The translations under genes and the position numbers were made by a program. The notes under the pieces are model-generated. The model worked only from the letters and a program-made list of their open reading frames with translations, had not been told where the DNA came from and ran no database searches. This document shows positions 12,701 through 22,200 of a stretch of DNA of 64,000 nucleotides, piece by piece. The DNA is from Embiotoca jacksoni (taxonomy: Eukaryota; Chordata; Actinopteri; Embiotocidae). Numbering within the stretch: position 1 is the stretch's first letter; every line of letters starts with the position of its first letter. The DNA is taken from assembly GCA_022577435.1 (NCBI GenBank), contig JAKOON010000016.1, forward strand, positions 13,739,776 through 13,803,775, given 5' to 3'.

Positions 12701-13231
12701 CCGGCTTCTACATCCTCCAGTGGCGCTTCCACAGCTCGGCAGCCTGCGCCGCCTCCAGCCTGCCTCGTGTGGATGATGTGCTGGCCTCCCTGCAGGTCTC
12801 CTCCCACAAGTGTAAGATCATGTACTACACCGAGGTGCTGGCCTCCCATGACTTCAGGTCAGTTTATTTATGCGGCTGAGCTTTACTCCTCTGGTCAGGT
12901 CATGTTTTCTTCCACTGAAGCTGCCTTTCACTGCACTTGTGTGGGCTCTTTAAACACCGACACAGATATTTCTGGAAAATATGTTTCTTGGTTTTACAGA
13001 GAAATTAGCTGTTGTACATATATTTTGTCACCTGATTTTTTCTACAGAGATTAGTAATTGATTGACGTCAATAATGTCTGAGAATTAACACTTCTTGTCT
13101 CTATTTTTTTTTCTGTTTTTTCCAGGGGATCCATGACCAGTCTGGAGTCCTGCCACAGTGGTTTCTCCCAGCTCAGTGTTGCCACTACTTCCTCCAGCCA
13201 ATCACATGCCAGCTCCACTATTTCAAGGTAG
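1475..13231 (+). CDS. sec14l1: SEC14-like protein 1 (PRELI/MSF1 + CRAL-TRIO + GOLD), 15 coding exons
   Basis: Coding exons are 1475-1537, 4742-4891, 5693-5824, 6978-7106, 7252-7468, 8340-8449, 8692-8881, 9317-9405, 9508-9578, 10381-10552, 11251-11385, 11918-12052, 12269-12520, 12679-12857 and 13126-13231. Every intron is GT-AG and the joined frame is open for 709 residues; human SEC14L1 is about 715. Residues 1 to about 175 are the PRELI/MSF1 domain, about 245-490 the CRAL-TRIO N-terminal and lipid-binding domains, about 515-670 the GOLD domain, followed by a Ser-rich tail ending TISR. The family is known for phosphatidylinositol or lipid-transfer-like folds. Mammalian SEC14L1 is reported to bind RIG-I and dampen MAVS signalling, and to bind cholinergic transporters; these roles are not visible in the sequence. 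I chose SEC14L1 over SEC14L5 because LVRALGEEALLR, PQPPKKDSLGAH and the C-terminal SLPRVDDVLASLQVSSHKCK match SEC14L1 better, and because nptx1 is the neighbour. The start has a good Kozak context (accATGG). Confidence 0.96.
1994..2021 (+). repeat. Poly-A run (28 bp) in sec14l1 intron
   Basis: An uninterrupted A tract. No target-site duplication or SINE body was recognised beside it. Confidence 0.85.
3698..3770 (+). repeat. (TG)n microsatellite, about 73 bp
   Basis: Uninterrupted TG repeat in the large sec14l1 intron before exon 4742-4891. It also produces spurious Cys-Val and Thr-His ORFs. Confidence 0.97.
4050..4208 (+). mobile_element. LINE 3' tail (Rex1-like)
   Basis: The stretch ending gctgctgtgacgaccgaatt, then tgtgggatcaataaagtc and (aaatct)n, is the usual 3' end of fish Rex1/CR1-type retroelements. 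The similar tail of the fuller copy near 30.1 kb supports this. No coding part remains. Confidence 0.55.
4282..4303 (+). repeat. (TA)n microsatellite
   Basis: About 22 bp of alternating TA. Confidence 0.9.
4742..4891 (+). CDS. sec14l1: sec14l1 coding exon 2 (PRELI domain)
   Basis: 50 codons from AYVRRFPNCP to APRLLKR in the PRELI/MSF1 domain. The acceptor is attcag and the donor gtacct, phase 0 at both ends. The preceding 3.2-kb intron holds a poly-A run, a GT microsatellite and a LINE tail. Confidence 0.95.
4994..5515 (+). mobile_element. MITE-like repeat with short TIRs, copy A (sec14l1 intron 3)
   Basis: It begins tgctgtgttctaaatgcc and ends with its imperfect reverse complement (atttgtaacacagca). 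The body is recognisably the same, inverted, at 32153-32609, with shared blocks such as taacactcactattttgagt and gcgttcacactgtcaagta. It fills 522 of the 801 bp of this intron. No transposase is encoded. I do not recognise the superfamily with confidence. Confidence 0.7.
5693..5824 (+). CDS. sec14l1: sec14l1 coding exon 3 (PRELI domain)
   Basis: 44 codons, IAGVDYLYFIQKNTLN to RECCSYT, still in the PRELI domain. Acceptor tgtag, donor gtgagt, phase 0. Confidence 0.95.
6301..6363 (+). repeat. Poly-G run and (TGG)n tract
   Basis: A run of about 10 G at 6301, then a GTG/TGG trinucleotide tract at about 6341-6360, just before a dispersed repeat. Confidence 0.85.
6391..6740 (+). mobile_element. Dispersed fish repeat, 3' portion
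   Basis: The block gtgggcggacatctgcctca followed by a purine-rich gggatgaggggagagcgg tract resembles a common interspersed fish repeat. The same junction block ends the fragment at 61756-62021, which carries the other half. The right boundary is a guess. It lies in the sec14l1 intron between 5825 and 6977. Confidence 0.45.
6978..7106 (+). CDS. sec14l1: sec14l1 coding exon 4 (PRELI domain end)
   Basis: 43 codons, AHPENEDWTCFEQTATLDIK to YASSIKK. The acceptor is tccacag. The donor is gttcgc, which is weak at +3 and +4, but the join to the next exon gives the conserved IKK-GKEIIEY sequence. Confidence 0.94.
7252..7468 (+). CDS. sec14l1: sec14l1 coding exon 5 (variable linker)
   Basis: 72 codons plus one base. 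It starts GKEIIEYHLRELEEGG and then runs into a Ser/Pro/Ala-rich linker, the least conserved part of the family, before SPD. Acceptor tag, donor gtcagt, phase 1. Confidence 0.93.
8340..8449 (+). CDS. sec14l1: sec14l1 coding exon 6 (CRAL-TRIO N-terminal region)
   Basis: Completes a split Asp codon and encodes KLDADYIRRYLGDLTPLQES to ETHKGK, nearly identical to vertebrate SEC14L1. Acceptor ctgtag; the donor gtctca is only fair. Confidence 0.95.
8692..8881 (+). CDS. sec14l1: sec14l1 coding exon 7 (CRAL-TRIO N)
   Basis: 63 codons plus one base. It carries IPKDQHVLRFLRARDF, the typical CRAL-TRIO N-terminal helix motif, then SLTWRKQHQVDF and the GGWHHHDR signature. Donor gtgagt, phase 1. Confidence 0.96.
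9317..9405 (+). CDS. sec14l1: sec14l1 coding exon 8 (SEC14 lipid-binding domain)
   Basis: Completes the Asp codon, then GRPLYILRLGQMDTKGLVRA to EALLRQ. This is the start of the lipid-binding lobe. Acceptor tttag, donor gtcaca, phase 0. Confidence 0.95.
9508..9578 (+). CDS. sec14l1: sec14l1 coding exon 9 (SEC14 domain)
   Basis: Encodes VLSIIEEGLRRCEENTRVFG plus RPI and two bases of a split Ser codon. Acceptor catag; the donor gtgcct opens the intron that is mostly a MITE. Confidence 0.94.
9646..10336 (+). mobile_element. Non-autonomous Tc1/mariner-like MITE with about 125-bp TIRs
   Basis: The ends are inverted copies of each other: caaccccgtttcc...ttgggacgc...gaatgcaatgatttgcaaat matches the reverse complement of the right end for about 125 bp. 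TA flanks both ends. A poly-T run lies at about 10166-10188. On the minus strand near 9901-9955 a broken reading frame recalls a transposase helix-turn-helix (IKRFRESG-like after one frameshift). It fills 691 of the 802 bp of a sec14l1 intron. Kolobok-type is an alternative class. Confidence 0.75.
10381..10552 (+). CDS. sec14l1: sec14l1 coding exon 10 (SEC14 domain core)
   Basis: Completes Ser, then CWTCLVDLEALNMRHLWRPG to FPVLWTL, the most conserved stretch of the protein. The acceptor gtctgtcag lies 44 bp after the MITE in the preceding intron. Donor gtgaga, phase 0. Confidence 0.96.
11251..11385 (+). CDS. sec14l1: sec14l1 coding exon 11 (SEC14 domain end)
   Basis: 45 codons, VSPLIDENTRKKFLVYAGND to FLRGDCM, ending the CRAL-TRIO domain. 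Acceptor tttccag, donor gtgagg, phase 0. Confidence 0.96.
11918..12052 (+). CDS. sec14l1: sec14l1 coding exon 12 (CRAL-TRIO to GOLD linker)
   Basis: 45 codons from CDIPEGGMVPKSLYRTAEQL to GAPYE. Acceptor ctctag, donor gtgcag, phase 0. Confidence 0.95.
12269..12520 (+). CDS. sec14l1: sec14l1 coding exon 13 (GOLD domain)
   Basis: 84 codons starting MLIEITEASSVITWDFDVSK, containing PQPPKKDSLGAH and ending GESIQ. This is the first half of the beta-rich GOLD domain. Donor gtaaga, phase 0. Confidence 0.96.
12679..12857 (+). CDS. sec14l1: sec14l1 coding exon 14 (GOLD domain)
   Basis: 59 codons plus two bases, GSHITRWPGFYILQWRFHSS to EVLASHDF. The SLPRVDDVLASLQ stretch is a SEC14L1 hallmark. Donor gtcagt, phase 2. 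Confidence 0.96.
13126..13231 (+). CDS. sec14l1: sec14l1 last coding exon (Ser-rich C-terminus)
   Basis: Completes Arg, then GSMTSLESCHSGFSQLSVAT to STISR and a TAG stop at 13229-13231. The family's Ser/Thr-rich tail is intact. Confidence 0.96.
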
Positions 13232-13434
13232 CATCTGTTCAGCAGGCGTCCAAAGGCAACAGTGACCAAAACACACTGACATCCAGCTCTGCATGTGCTT
13301 TATGCCTTTAAGTCATTTAAAAAAAGAAATCTAAATTTAATCTGACAATTAAAAGTGAGGTCACTGGTGTTGGCTTCTAGGAAATTATGTACTTACAGTG
13401 TGCACTTGTTATTTTGTTGTATAATAGTGTATGG
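13232..13434 (+). other. sec14l1: Probable proximal sec14l1 3' UTR
   Basis: Non-coding sequence after the stop. An ATTAAA at 13348-13353 followed by GT-rich sequence could serve as a short polyadenylation site. SEC14L1 genes often have a long 3' UTR, so transcription may continue through the MITE beyond. Confidence 0.35.
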
Positions 13435-13875
13435 CAGGGGTCTTCAACGTTTTTCAGGCCAAGGACTCCCAAACTGAAAGAGAGATGGAGCAGAGACACC
13501 CTACTATATATATTGTATAAAATTGTGTTTTATATTAAACTGGAGGAGTGCAGGAGACTTGGAGGGACAGGTCCAGGCTAGTCTTGGGCTGTGAGTGAAC
13601 CAGTGCCCAGCTTGAGAGAGCTCCTGTGTGTCGCTGAATGTGTACATTTCTAACTGAAAGATAACATCTTCTGCTTCCATTTATCCATTTGCTACAATAT
13701 GTTGGATTCATGTTAATGTGTATTTAAAGACATTTAAATTTGTGGGAAAAAAATTTGGGGGGGGGAAATATGAAAAAAATATGAAAAATTGTCTAATCAA
13801 CCAAAACTTTCACGACCCCCTGCAGTACCTCCGCGGACCGCCTAGGGGTCGGGGACCCCCTGTTGAAGACCTCTG
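13435..13875 (+). mobile_element. hAT-like MITE with TIRs and 8-bp target duplication
   Basis: Left end caggggtcttcaac and right end gttgaagacctctg form terminal inverted repeats. They are flanked by gtgtatgg on the left and gtgtatag on the right, a near-perfect 8-bp duplication as expected for hAT elements. No coding sequence. It starts about 200 bp after the sec14l1 stop codon and may be part of the 3' UTR. Confidence 0.8.
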
Positions 13876-14003
13876 GTGTATAGTATAACAATACAAATGC
13901 GCATTGAAAGTGACAGATATGTGTAGTTAGATGTATGTCCACGTCACATGGCATTACAGAAAATTAAAAAGGATATGTCTCACGCAGCAGTTTGCGAATA
14001 ATA

Positions 14004-14081
<78 letters not shown>
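14004..14081 (+). repeat. (GATA)n microsatellite, about 78 bp
   Basis: Uninterrupted tetranucleotide repeat. Confidence 0.95.
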
Positions 14082-17000
14082 TACACGTGAAAAATATGCA
14101 TAATGGAGCATCTACCCTTGATGTTACTTTCATTGTCCACAAGATGGCAGTGTAGCCTGTGACTCCCAACTGCTCACATATCTGCAGTGTACCTTGCAAT
14201 TGCCATTTATCGCACACACTTCATCTGGTTTTCTATGAAATCTAAAGGAGAATTGTTTAAATAAAGAATATATTGCAGGTATAAGTATATGATGTCTCCA
14301 GAGTGCATCTTTGTTCCTACCAAATGTTTCAAACAGTAACCGCAATATCAGTGCTGTGTTAGAGAAGTAATTCAAAATTATCCCACAGATGGGTTATTAT
14401 TAATCTTTTACAGTAATAGGTGAGGTGTTAGGAGTGAGAGGGTGATATGAAATCTCTTTTTAAATATACAGCAAACTCTAAATTTCATGTAATGTTGTTT
14501 TTGGGCGTGTTGGGCATAAATGCTGAGTTTTCTGAGGCAGCTAATTTGAATGCAATATAGTGCAGCCCCTTGTGATCTGGCACAGGTCCAGGCAGACAAC
14601 TGATTTACATAAAACTTTAATTTCCATAAACTTATCAGATGCTTCCAGCTGAAACTTAATCGAATTTTCCTGTGTTATATTTCCCCTTGGTTTGCAAACT
14701 TGTGTCATGTTGCTGCTTATCCCAACAAAATTCAAAAGGCAGGTGATTTTGGTTTTCTGAGAACAGAAGCCTGACTTCCTGCTGGCATGCCAGGGTTGTT
14801 AGAAAGAGGAAGTGCACTGACTTTGCCAGAAGCATATTTACTGAATTACTCAGCTTGCTCTAATGACCTCCCCAGACCTACATTGTTCACAAAAATAATA
14901 GCACCTCTTTCTCCTGATAGGCTTAATCTGCTATTAAAATCTCTTCTTCTCGAGTAGTTATGTGATTTAAGGCTGAATTACTTTACTGGTCTCTTGAAAA
15001 CAAGGTCTGTTATATATGTAACATGTGGTAAGCAAATTGAATACTCAATAATGTATCACCTCATATTGTAGCTACCTGTTTGGTTGACCTGAAATAACCT
15101 TGTGGAGGAATGCAAGCTGGCCTACACTCTACAGCCCGATAACAGCTCTGTGAAGCAGCACTTTGTCACAGTGGTGCTTTGAGCTCAATGCTTACCATGG
15201 TCGTCACTGTAGTTTAGCATGTTAACATGCAAAATACAATCCGCACCAAACTCAAATGACAGCTGAGGATGATGGGAATGCCTCTTATCCTGCAGGTGCT
15301 TTCTCATAAATCCAAATAAACGGAAATTTTGAACCGATGATGACACTAGATTATACGAGAAGGGATCCCGGAGTTATTATTGTGAGGATGGAATTGAATA
15401 TCTGCACCAAATTTTATTAGAAGCGATCAGCCAAAACCAAAAATGTGAAGCTCGTATCAATGAAAGGTCCAGAGGAAATCACCAAAGTTATTGAAGACTT
15501 GAATGATTGTACAAAATTTCATAGTTATCTGTCAGATATAATTCTTAATACAGATCAGTGAGTCTGTTTTCCACTCCTTTCCTTCAAAACAGATTAATAA
15601 AACTAAACCTTCTTCTGGATCTTAACAGGTAAACGTACAATTCATCTTTTTATGACGGGCATTAGTTATCAGTGACTTCATATTGCTGTGCATTAATCCA
15701 AGAGGTCATCTTTGTCATTTTTTTTGATAAATACATTTGTAAGAAAGACAATGAACATCTGTGGGTCTCTTCTGTGTTTGGACATATTTAGCCTCAATAG
15801 AAAACTTAAAACCTGACATGTAGTGCACAATACAACGACATTCAATATAATTACTTTTGAGTATTGTATCTTGGATTTCAGGCTTTTGTCTTGTTGTGAA
15901 AAGTGATCTGTCTATATGTACATTTGTTGTCAGCCTTTTACTGCATAATGCCGGAGAAATGATTTCTCTTCACTCAGTGTTTGCTCCGCTGTCTCGAGCA
16001 GTCACTCATACAAATCTCTCAGGAGAAAGAGATCAGTTCCTCAGTCTTCATTTCAACATTTCATCACTGTTACTCCTTGATTGCACTGCGGAGCATCGGA
16101 GGTACGATAACAACAAGATTATCTGGAATTTGTCTTTAAAGAAACAAACCTGAAGATTCAATCCCTCCTTCATCTCTGTAAGGAACTTCGCTCTTCCTTT
16201 AAGCTGCCTCAGAAGTTGCTGACTGAATGAACTTTCCCACCACGATGGTGATGTGTGTGTCTGGGTGAGCAGTCAAATTAAAATCATTATTGAATAATAC
16301 AGCAACTTTGGAGACTCAATCTCTTAAATATTTGTTGAGCACAGCAGGTAGAAGGAGGGCTGCAGTAATAATACGGTGCTGAAATAGTCTCAGACTTGTT
16401 ACAAATATAAACATCACAGCCTTCACTGGGGATATGTATGATAATGAATAATCTTTTCTCAGAAATACCAGACTCAGGCATGGAGATAGGCAACATGGGA
16501 CTCATTCTGAGTGTTTTTTTTTTTTTGGTGTTGTTGTTGTATTTACATCTCATAAATAAAATAGAAATAAAGATAGAGGGGGTTGCACTTTGCAAAATAA
16601 TGACCCATGCACCATTTTCCCATGTCAACATCCTCCTTTGAATCTATGTAAAAGAGCTGATGAAGTGAATCCGATCCATTAACAGAAAACAAGGTTGACT
16701 GCTAATAGAACTAAAAACACAATTGGTCTGAAAATCACAATCCTTCCATCAATTCTCTGCATTCCTCAAATGTGTTTTTTCCTCGCTGAATTTGACCACA
16801 GAAAAGAAACCCGTATCACACAGAAGGTTGTGGAGTCTCACTGTAGTGTGGAGCCTCATTAAAACCTAAGCCGTGTTTCATTTGCTTCCTTCTGACAATC
16901 TTGACCTTCCCACTAATTGAAAAGGAGAGCTCTGGATTAGCGCACTAAATTATTTTTCGGGGGCTTGAGACACTTGAAGGGAAGTTTATCTCCAAACAGG

Positions 17001-17645
17001 TTTGCATCTTGAATCGCCGCCTTGTTTAACTGTGATGTGTGCAACCTAAAAAACAGCAAATGTTTATGCCTCCTTCTGAGTTGTGGACCTGTCTATTTAA
17101 CTAATCTCATATCGGCTGGGTTGGAATCCATTTTCTGACTTGATATACTACTGTGCCTGATTAATATGTCCACAAACAAATAGGTACGGTCATGTCTATT
17201 TATCTTTGATGCTTCGTACTATCTCTCACATCTTCTAACATTGATTTTCTCAAGAGAGACCATCAATCTAGCTTCAATTTGGGGCAATTTCTGAGCACTG
17301 CCCTCATTTGCAACAGACTGTCAAAGCTCTGCTTAAGTCATGTGTTGTTTCCATCGGACCTGGTTTTATTTCTCTGGTGTTTTCATGACTCACTGACTTC
17401 TGCAGTTGACATTTCCATTCGTCTCTAAATGGGCACTGAACTGTGCAGGTCAGTATAGGCCTGACTACTTTAAATGTTACGGCAGAAACACACTCATTTA
17501 TCCATGTGTTTCTTTGGACAGGATAAGAAGCTTTGCAGACTTGAATTGTATTACAAAACTGATTGTTTGAAAATTTGTTGAATCCATTAATTGATCATGA
17601 TAATTTACATTAATGATTATGTCAATACAGTATAACAGCCAGCAG
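14082..17645. other. Intergenic, nothing recognised
   Basis: AT-rich sequence with no ORF resembling a known protein and no clear repeat boundary. Open frames here are short and look random. Confidence 0.55.
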
Positions 17646-17935
17646 CAGTGGTGGAAGAATTATTCAGATCCTTTACTTTTGTAAAAGTACCATTAGAGCA
17701 GAGTAAAAAATACTCCATTACAAGTAAAAGTCAGACATGAAAAAGCCCTATTAAGTAAAACTACAGTCAGCAGTAAAATGTATTGTAGCTAAATGTTGTT
17801 CTAATACTGATTTGGTCCCCCTGACTGCTGTATTAGCATATATGACATTATTAAATTCTTAATACTGAAGTTTCAGTGTATAAGCAGCAGAAGGTGGAGC
17901 TGGTTTGAACTCTTTTATGTCCAATTTTATATTCA
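17646..17935 (+). mobile_element. hAT-type MITE fragment (CAGTGGTGGAAG end)
   Basis: Starts cagtggtggaagaattattc and continues with repeated aagtaaaagt-like motifs (ctccattacaagtaaaagtc). This is the signature of a very abundant fish non-autonomous element. The matching right terminus is not clear, so the end is approximate. Confidence 0.6.
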
Positions 17936-18569
17936 GGGACACCAGATATTTTTGAGGGGCAGTGAGATGATTATTGGGAGAGGAGAGAAGATAAAAACAA
18001 AGTACTGATACACAAATCTGTTTTCAGTTTTTGGACGTTTTCTCAAATGCTTGGTTTTTATTGACATGTTGGACTATTTGAAAATTTCTAGAAATGAAAC
18101 CACGTGAGGAATTTAAAAGAAAAAAAACACTATTTGGTGGAGCAACAAATATTTCATAGACATATGAAATATGACCCAGACTACACACTTTTAATGAAAC
18201 ATCAAATGACAGAAGGTTTAATCTTTAATGAAGTATAAATTGTTTCAAATCTTAAAGGTAACTAAAACTCAAATAGTGGAGTAGACAGAACAATATTTCC
18301 TTCTGAAATGTAGTAGAATGGAAGTATAAGGATTTGTATTTGTTTCAGCGGGATGGAAGTCTTTGAGGAAACTGGAAAACCTTTCAAAACAGAAGTAAGT
18401 GTTGTCAAACTGTCGGGGGATTATCTTTGTGTAAAACCGACTGTCCGTTAGCTGAGAAGGAATCAATTCAAAGCTGTGAAGTGCTTCGGATACCTTGACA
18501 GGCACAAAGTAGGGATAATACTGCAGGGATGTTAATTTTAAACAATTTCACCTCAATGTGCACCTTGTG
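17936..18569. other. Intergenic, nothing recognised
   Basis: No gene or repeat could be supported. Confidence 0.5.
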
Positions 18570-18623
18570 TGCAAAATGACAAACAACCAGCCATGGACAC
18601 GGCTGGTTGTTTGTCATTTTGCA
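18570..18623. repeat. Perfect 23-bp fold-back with 8-nt loop
   Basis: Arm 18570-18592 (tgcaaaatgacaaacaacca...) is the exact reverse complement of 18601-18623, separated by atggacac. The stem has no mismatch, which is rare by chance. Confidence 0.95.
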
Positions 18624-18945
18624 AGATGATTACCCGCTTGCTCTTTTGGGTGTCTTAATACTAGCGATAGCTATGCTACATTTCCGGCTGTACTACCAAC
18701 ACTACCCTCAAATATATGAACGTAACACTTCAGTGTTCGCCTCCATTTTTCATGTGTGACTTCCATTATGTCCACAAAAAGGTTTATTTCTCCTAAATTC
18801 TGATCATAAATTTGCGAAAATCCTGGTTTGCGAGCACTTCGCCTGCTCAAATAATCCAGCTCTGGCACATGAAGATGCTGATTAAAACAGCTCGATGGTT
18901 CTCCAGGTGGGACTCAGACTTGTCACAATAAAAAGCCATGAAGCA

Positions 18946-19215
18946 GCATAATAATGAACGGCCGCATGTTGCCAGGATTTGTACCGAATTCCTGGAAGCT
19001 GAAAACATCCCCAGTTCTTGAATGGCCTGCAGGATCACCGGACATGGCTCCCATTGAGTTTGGGATGTTCTGTATCATATGCCAGCGTGTTGCAACTCCT
19101 GCCAGTAACCAGCAACTTCACGCAGCCGTTGAAGAGCAGTCGACCAACATTTATCACCGGCCACAATAAACAACCTGATCGACTCAATGCAAATGTTGCT
19201 CACACCAAACATTGA
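18946..19215 (+). pseudogene. Tc1-like transposase C-terminal fossil
   Basis: Reading frames give RPHVARICTEFLEAENIP, then after a one-base shift VLEWPAGSPDMAPIE and later QQLHAAVEEQSTNI. This is the C-terminal catalytic block of Tc1-like transposases, with the SPDxxPIE motif at 19035-19058 and its catalytic Glu at 19056-19058. A frameshift near 19014 and further decay show that it is dead. No element termini were found. Confidence 0.8.
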
Positions 19216-19229
19216 CTGGTTTTCATTGT

Positions 19230-22200
19230 GAACAAAATTTGTAAAACATTTTTTTTACATTTTTAAATGTTTGTGTCATTAGGCCTATTCTCAGATGTTT
19301 TAGGTCAAAGGATGAAACTTTTTTTTCAACAAGTGTTGTGTTCATATTTTTGAATGTATTCTGCTAAAATAAATGTTATTTTTCCTGTAACTAATGGATC
19401 AAAAATGGTCTCGTGCATGTAATAGGCGACACAAACATAATCATTGTAGTTTTGTAATGAAATGGGGGGGAGGGGGTCTTTTGTTGGCTTCCGGGGAACC
19501 ACAAGTGTAATCGGTGATGCACTCCGCTTCGCATTTACCGGTTTCGCGGCTAGTTTGTGAACGAAGGCTCAACAAGCTTGTGAAGTGGTACAATTCAATT
19601 GAAAAGAGCAAATATTAATAGTATTAATTATAGCTACGCTTTCTCTACTTTGACGTGTCAAAATCTCTGCTGTGGCATACTGAGAGTCACCGTGTGAATT
19701 AGCCAATCTGAGTGACAGGAAAACCTTCCTGCTTGCTGGTCCTCATCTCATCTCATCCGCAGTAGTTGGGGTTACATCATAGGGGGAAGTCGTAGTGATT
19801 ACCTGGTTTACTGTGTCTCTGCCAGCACAGAGTAAAGGAATGTCATTTATGGCATCCCTCTCTTACCCACCGAGCCTCACCACCCTTCAATGAGCACAGG
19901 TTCGCCTTATTGGCAGGTAGAGGGGCTGGCAGGAATCCCCTGTACACTTGAAGGATGCGTGCGACTGCTGAATAAAGAATAGAGCGACCGTGAGAGAGCA
20001 AAGACGGAGAGAGGCAGATGAAGGTAGTGAGATAAAGGTGTGAAGGTAGGATTAAGGGTGAATGGAGCAGGACGATCAAGACGAATGTCGATTTTTGAAG
20101 AGCTTCTGTGTTTCTCGTGGGACCAGTTGCCGCCTTGCCTGCCGGTCCCTTTTCATCCAGTCAAACTCTGTATCTATACTTTAGTGTGATCAGGCTGTTT
20201 GGCCCCGTATTGTGCTGCATTTACCCAAATGTTTCACAGATTGTTGTATCCGGCTTCTGGTTTTCATGCTCCTCCACTTTTGGGCTTGTTTCATTCATTG
20301 ATTCAATATTTCTTCTGTTAACATCTCATGACAAGCTGAAATATTATGATATTATTGTCTTTACATCATATTTAACTGTAATCTTTCACCATAATCAGGG
20401 TGCAGTCTTTTTTGCAGTTCCCATTTTTAAGAATATAAGGCTTTGCAGCTTTTCTTATACATAATTAAATATATTAGTTTTTTCTGATTTAAAAACAATG
20501 AAAGAGCTTCACCGAGTGATTATTTTAATTTATAATAAATTAGCGGATCATTTTCTCGATTATTTTCCAATTGTTTAGAATATCATAAAACATCTGTCAC
20601 AATTCAAGGTGACGCCATCAACTTGCTTGGTTTCCCCTCAGCTAAACTTCACAATCTTAAAGATTCCTTTTTTGTTTTGTTTTTAGAAGTCGAACAAAAA
20701 ACAGCAAAATCTGTGAAATGAAGTATCATCCATTTAAAAGTGAAAGAGACAAGTTGATGCACGCTGCGCAGAGCGAGTCTGGTCTGTTCCTCTTGGTGTT
20801 TCAGATGATCCTTTACAGATGCAGTGAAGCAGAGAACAAGAGCAGATGAAACGCTGCCAAACTGTTTGTGTGAAAGTGTTTTCTGGCACCAGTATCCGCT
20901 GCTCTCTCCTTCTGTCTCCCTCTAACATTATGCGGCAGTTACTGTAAGCCAGGCCTATAAGTGATCCCTCGATGCACGCTGGCACGACACAACTCGCTGT
21001 GTTTCCGGCGTCGGTGTCTTCCGGCCTTGTTTGAACTACCTGCTCCACCGCGCTGTGAAAGTTAGAATACACTTTTCTCAACATAGAGGGACCACCTCTC
21101 TTCTCAGGTGACAGGAAACTAGTTTTTATTTTGAGTCTGATTATCGGAGGACATAAAACGGCTGATTAGTCCAAACTGGCACTCTCTGCCGCCGTAACTC
21201 CCGCTGGCCCACGTTATGAAGATAAACTTCATACGTGTTCCCCAAAATGTTGAGCTATTTTCAAACCTGATTGCAGCTTTAATTTGTCTGCCATTTAAAG
21301 TGAGGTCTCTGTTGTGTTCATTTGAAATTTGAGGTGAAGCTCTTGTCTTAGGAAATATACTAATTGACTTTCTGGCAGAGTTAAATGGGATGATAGATAC
21401 CACTGTCATCTGTCTTTTAAATGTACGGCTGGTTAGCCTAGCCTAACCTAAATCTGCCCTTTAAAGATCAATAATTAACACTTGTTTTTTTATTTGTACA
21501 AAAGCCAAGATATAAAAATTATATTTTACCTAGAAGAATATGTGTCCGACTGTTTGTTGGACAGAACCTTCCTGCACTCGTTGGCTGCGTTGGCATCAGT
21601 TCAGAGTCGAGAAAAGAGGTTTATACTAAGCTAACCAACTGTAGGTTCCTCCTCCATATTTATCGTGCAGACGTGAAAGCGGTATTCACTTATTCATTTA
21701 ACGCCTCGGCAGGAAAACAAAGCGCATTATACCTTTAAGTGACGTATAAAACCTTTCATGTCCCAGCTTTTACTTGCGCTCTCCTGGTGAACTGTGCTGC
21801 TGCAAGTTTAACTGGCAGTTTCCCATTTCTAAACTTTCGGGACAGGTCTGTGCTAAATGCAGATGTGGGAAACATCCTGCCTGTAGTTGGGGAAAATGGC
21901 TTTGACAGGCAGCAGAGATGAGATATGGAGCTTGACAGGTCTGCCCATTGTATGTGCCTGAGGGAAGCTCGTCACCTGTCAGGGCCAAAATGACTTTGGG
22001 CGGGTGCGTTACCAATGTTTGTTGCCTTTCAGTTACTGATTTGGATATTGAAATGAACAATCTCCCCCTCACTGCAGTCACGCGTTCGCGGGCTCCGTAT
22101 GGCGGCATTGACGGCTTCTTCCACCGCTCCCCACCTCGGCTCATCCTCTCCCTGTCCGTCCCCTTGCCGTGTGGTGTAAGGCATTGTGGTTGTAATTGCC

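Noticed and set aside
14004..14081. Regular repeat that could be mistaken for a CRISPR-like array
   Set aside because: It is a simple GATA microsatellite with no spacers, in a vertebrate genome.
21770..22144. 124-codon minus-strand ORF
   Set aside because: No family resemblance, no splice partners and composition like non-coding sequence; length is within chance for this much DNA.
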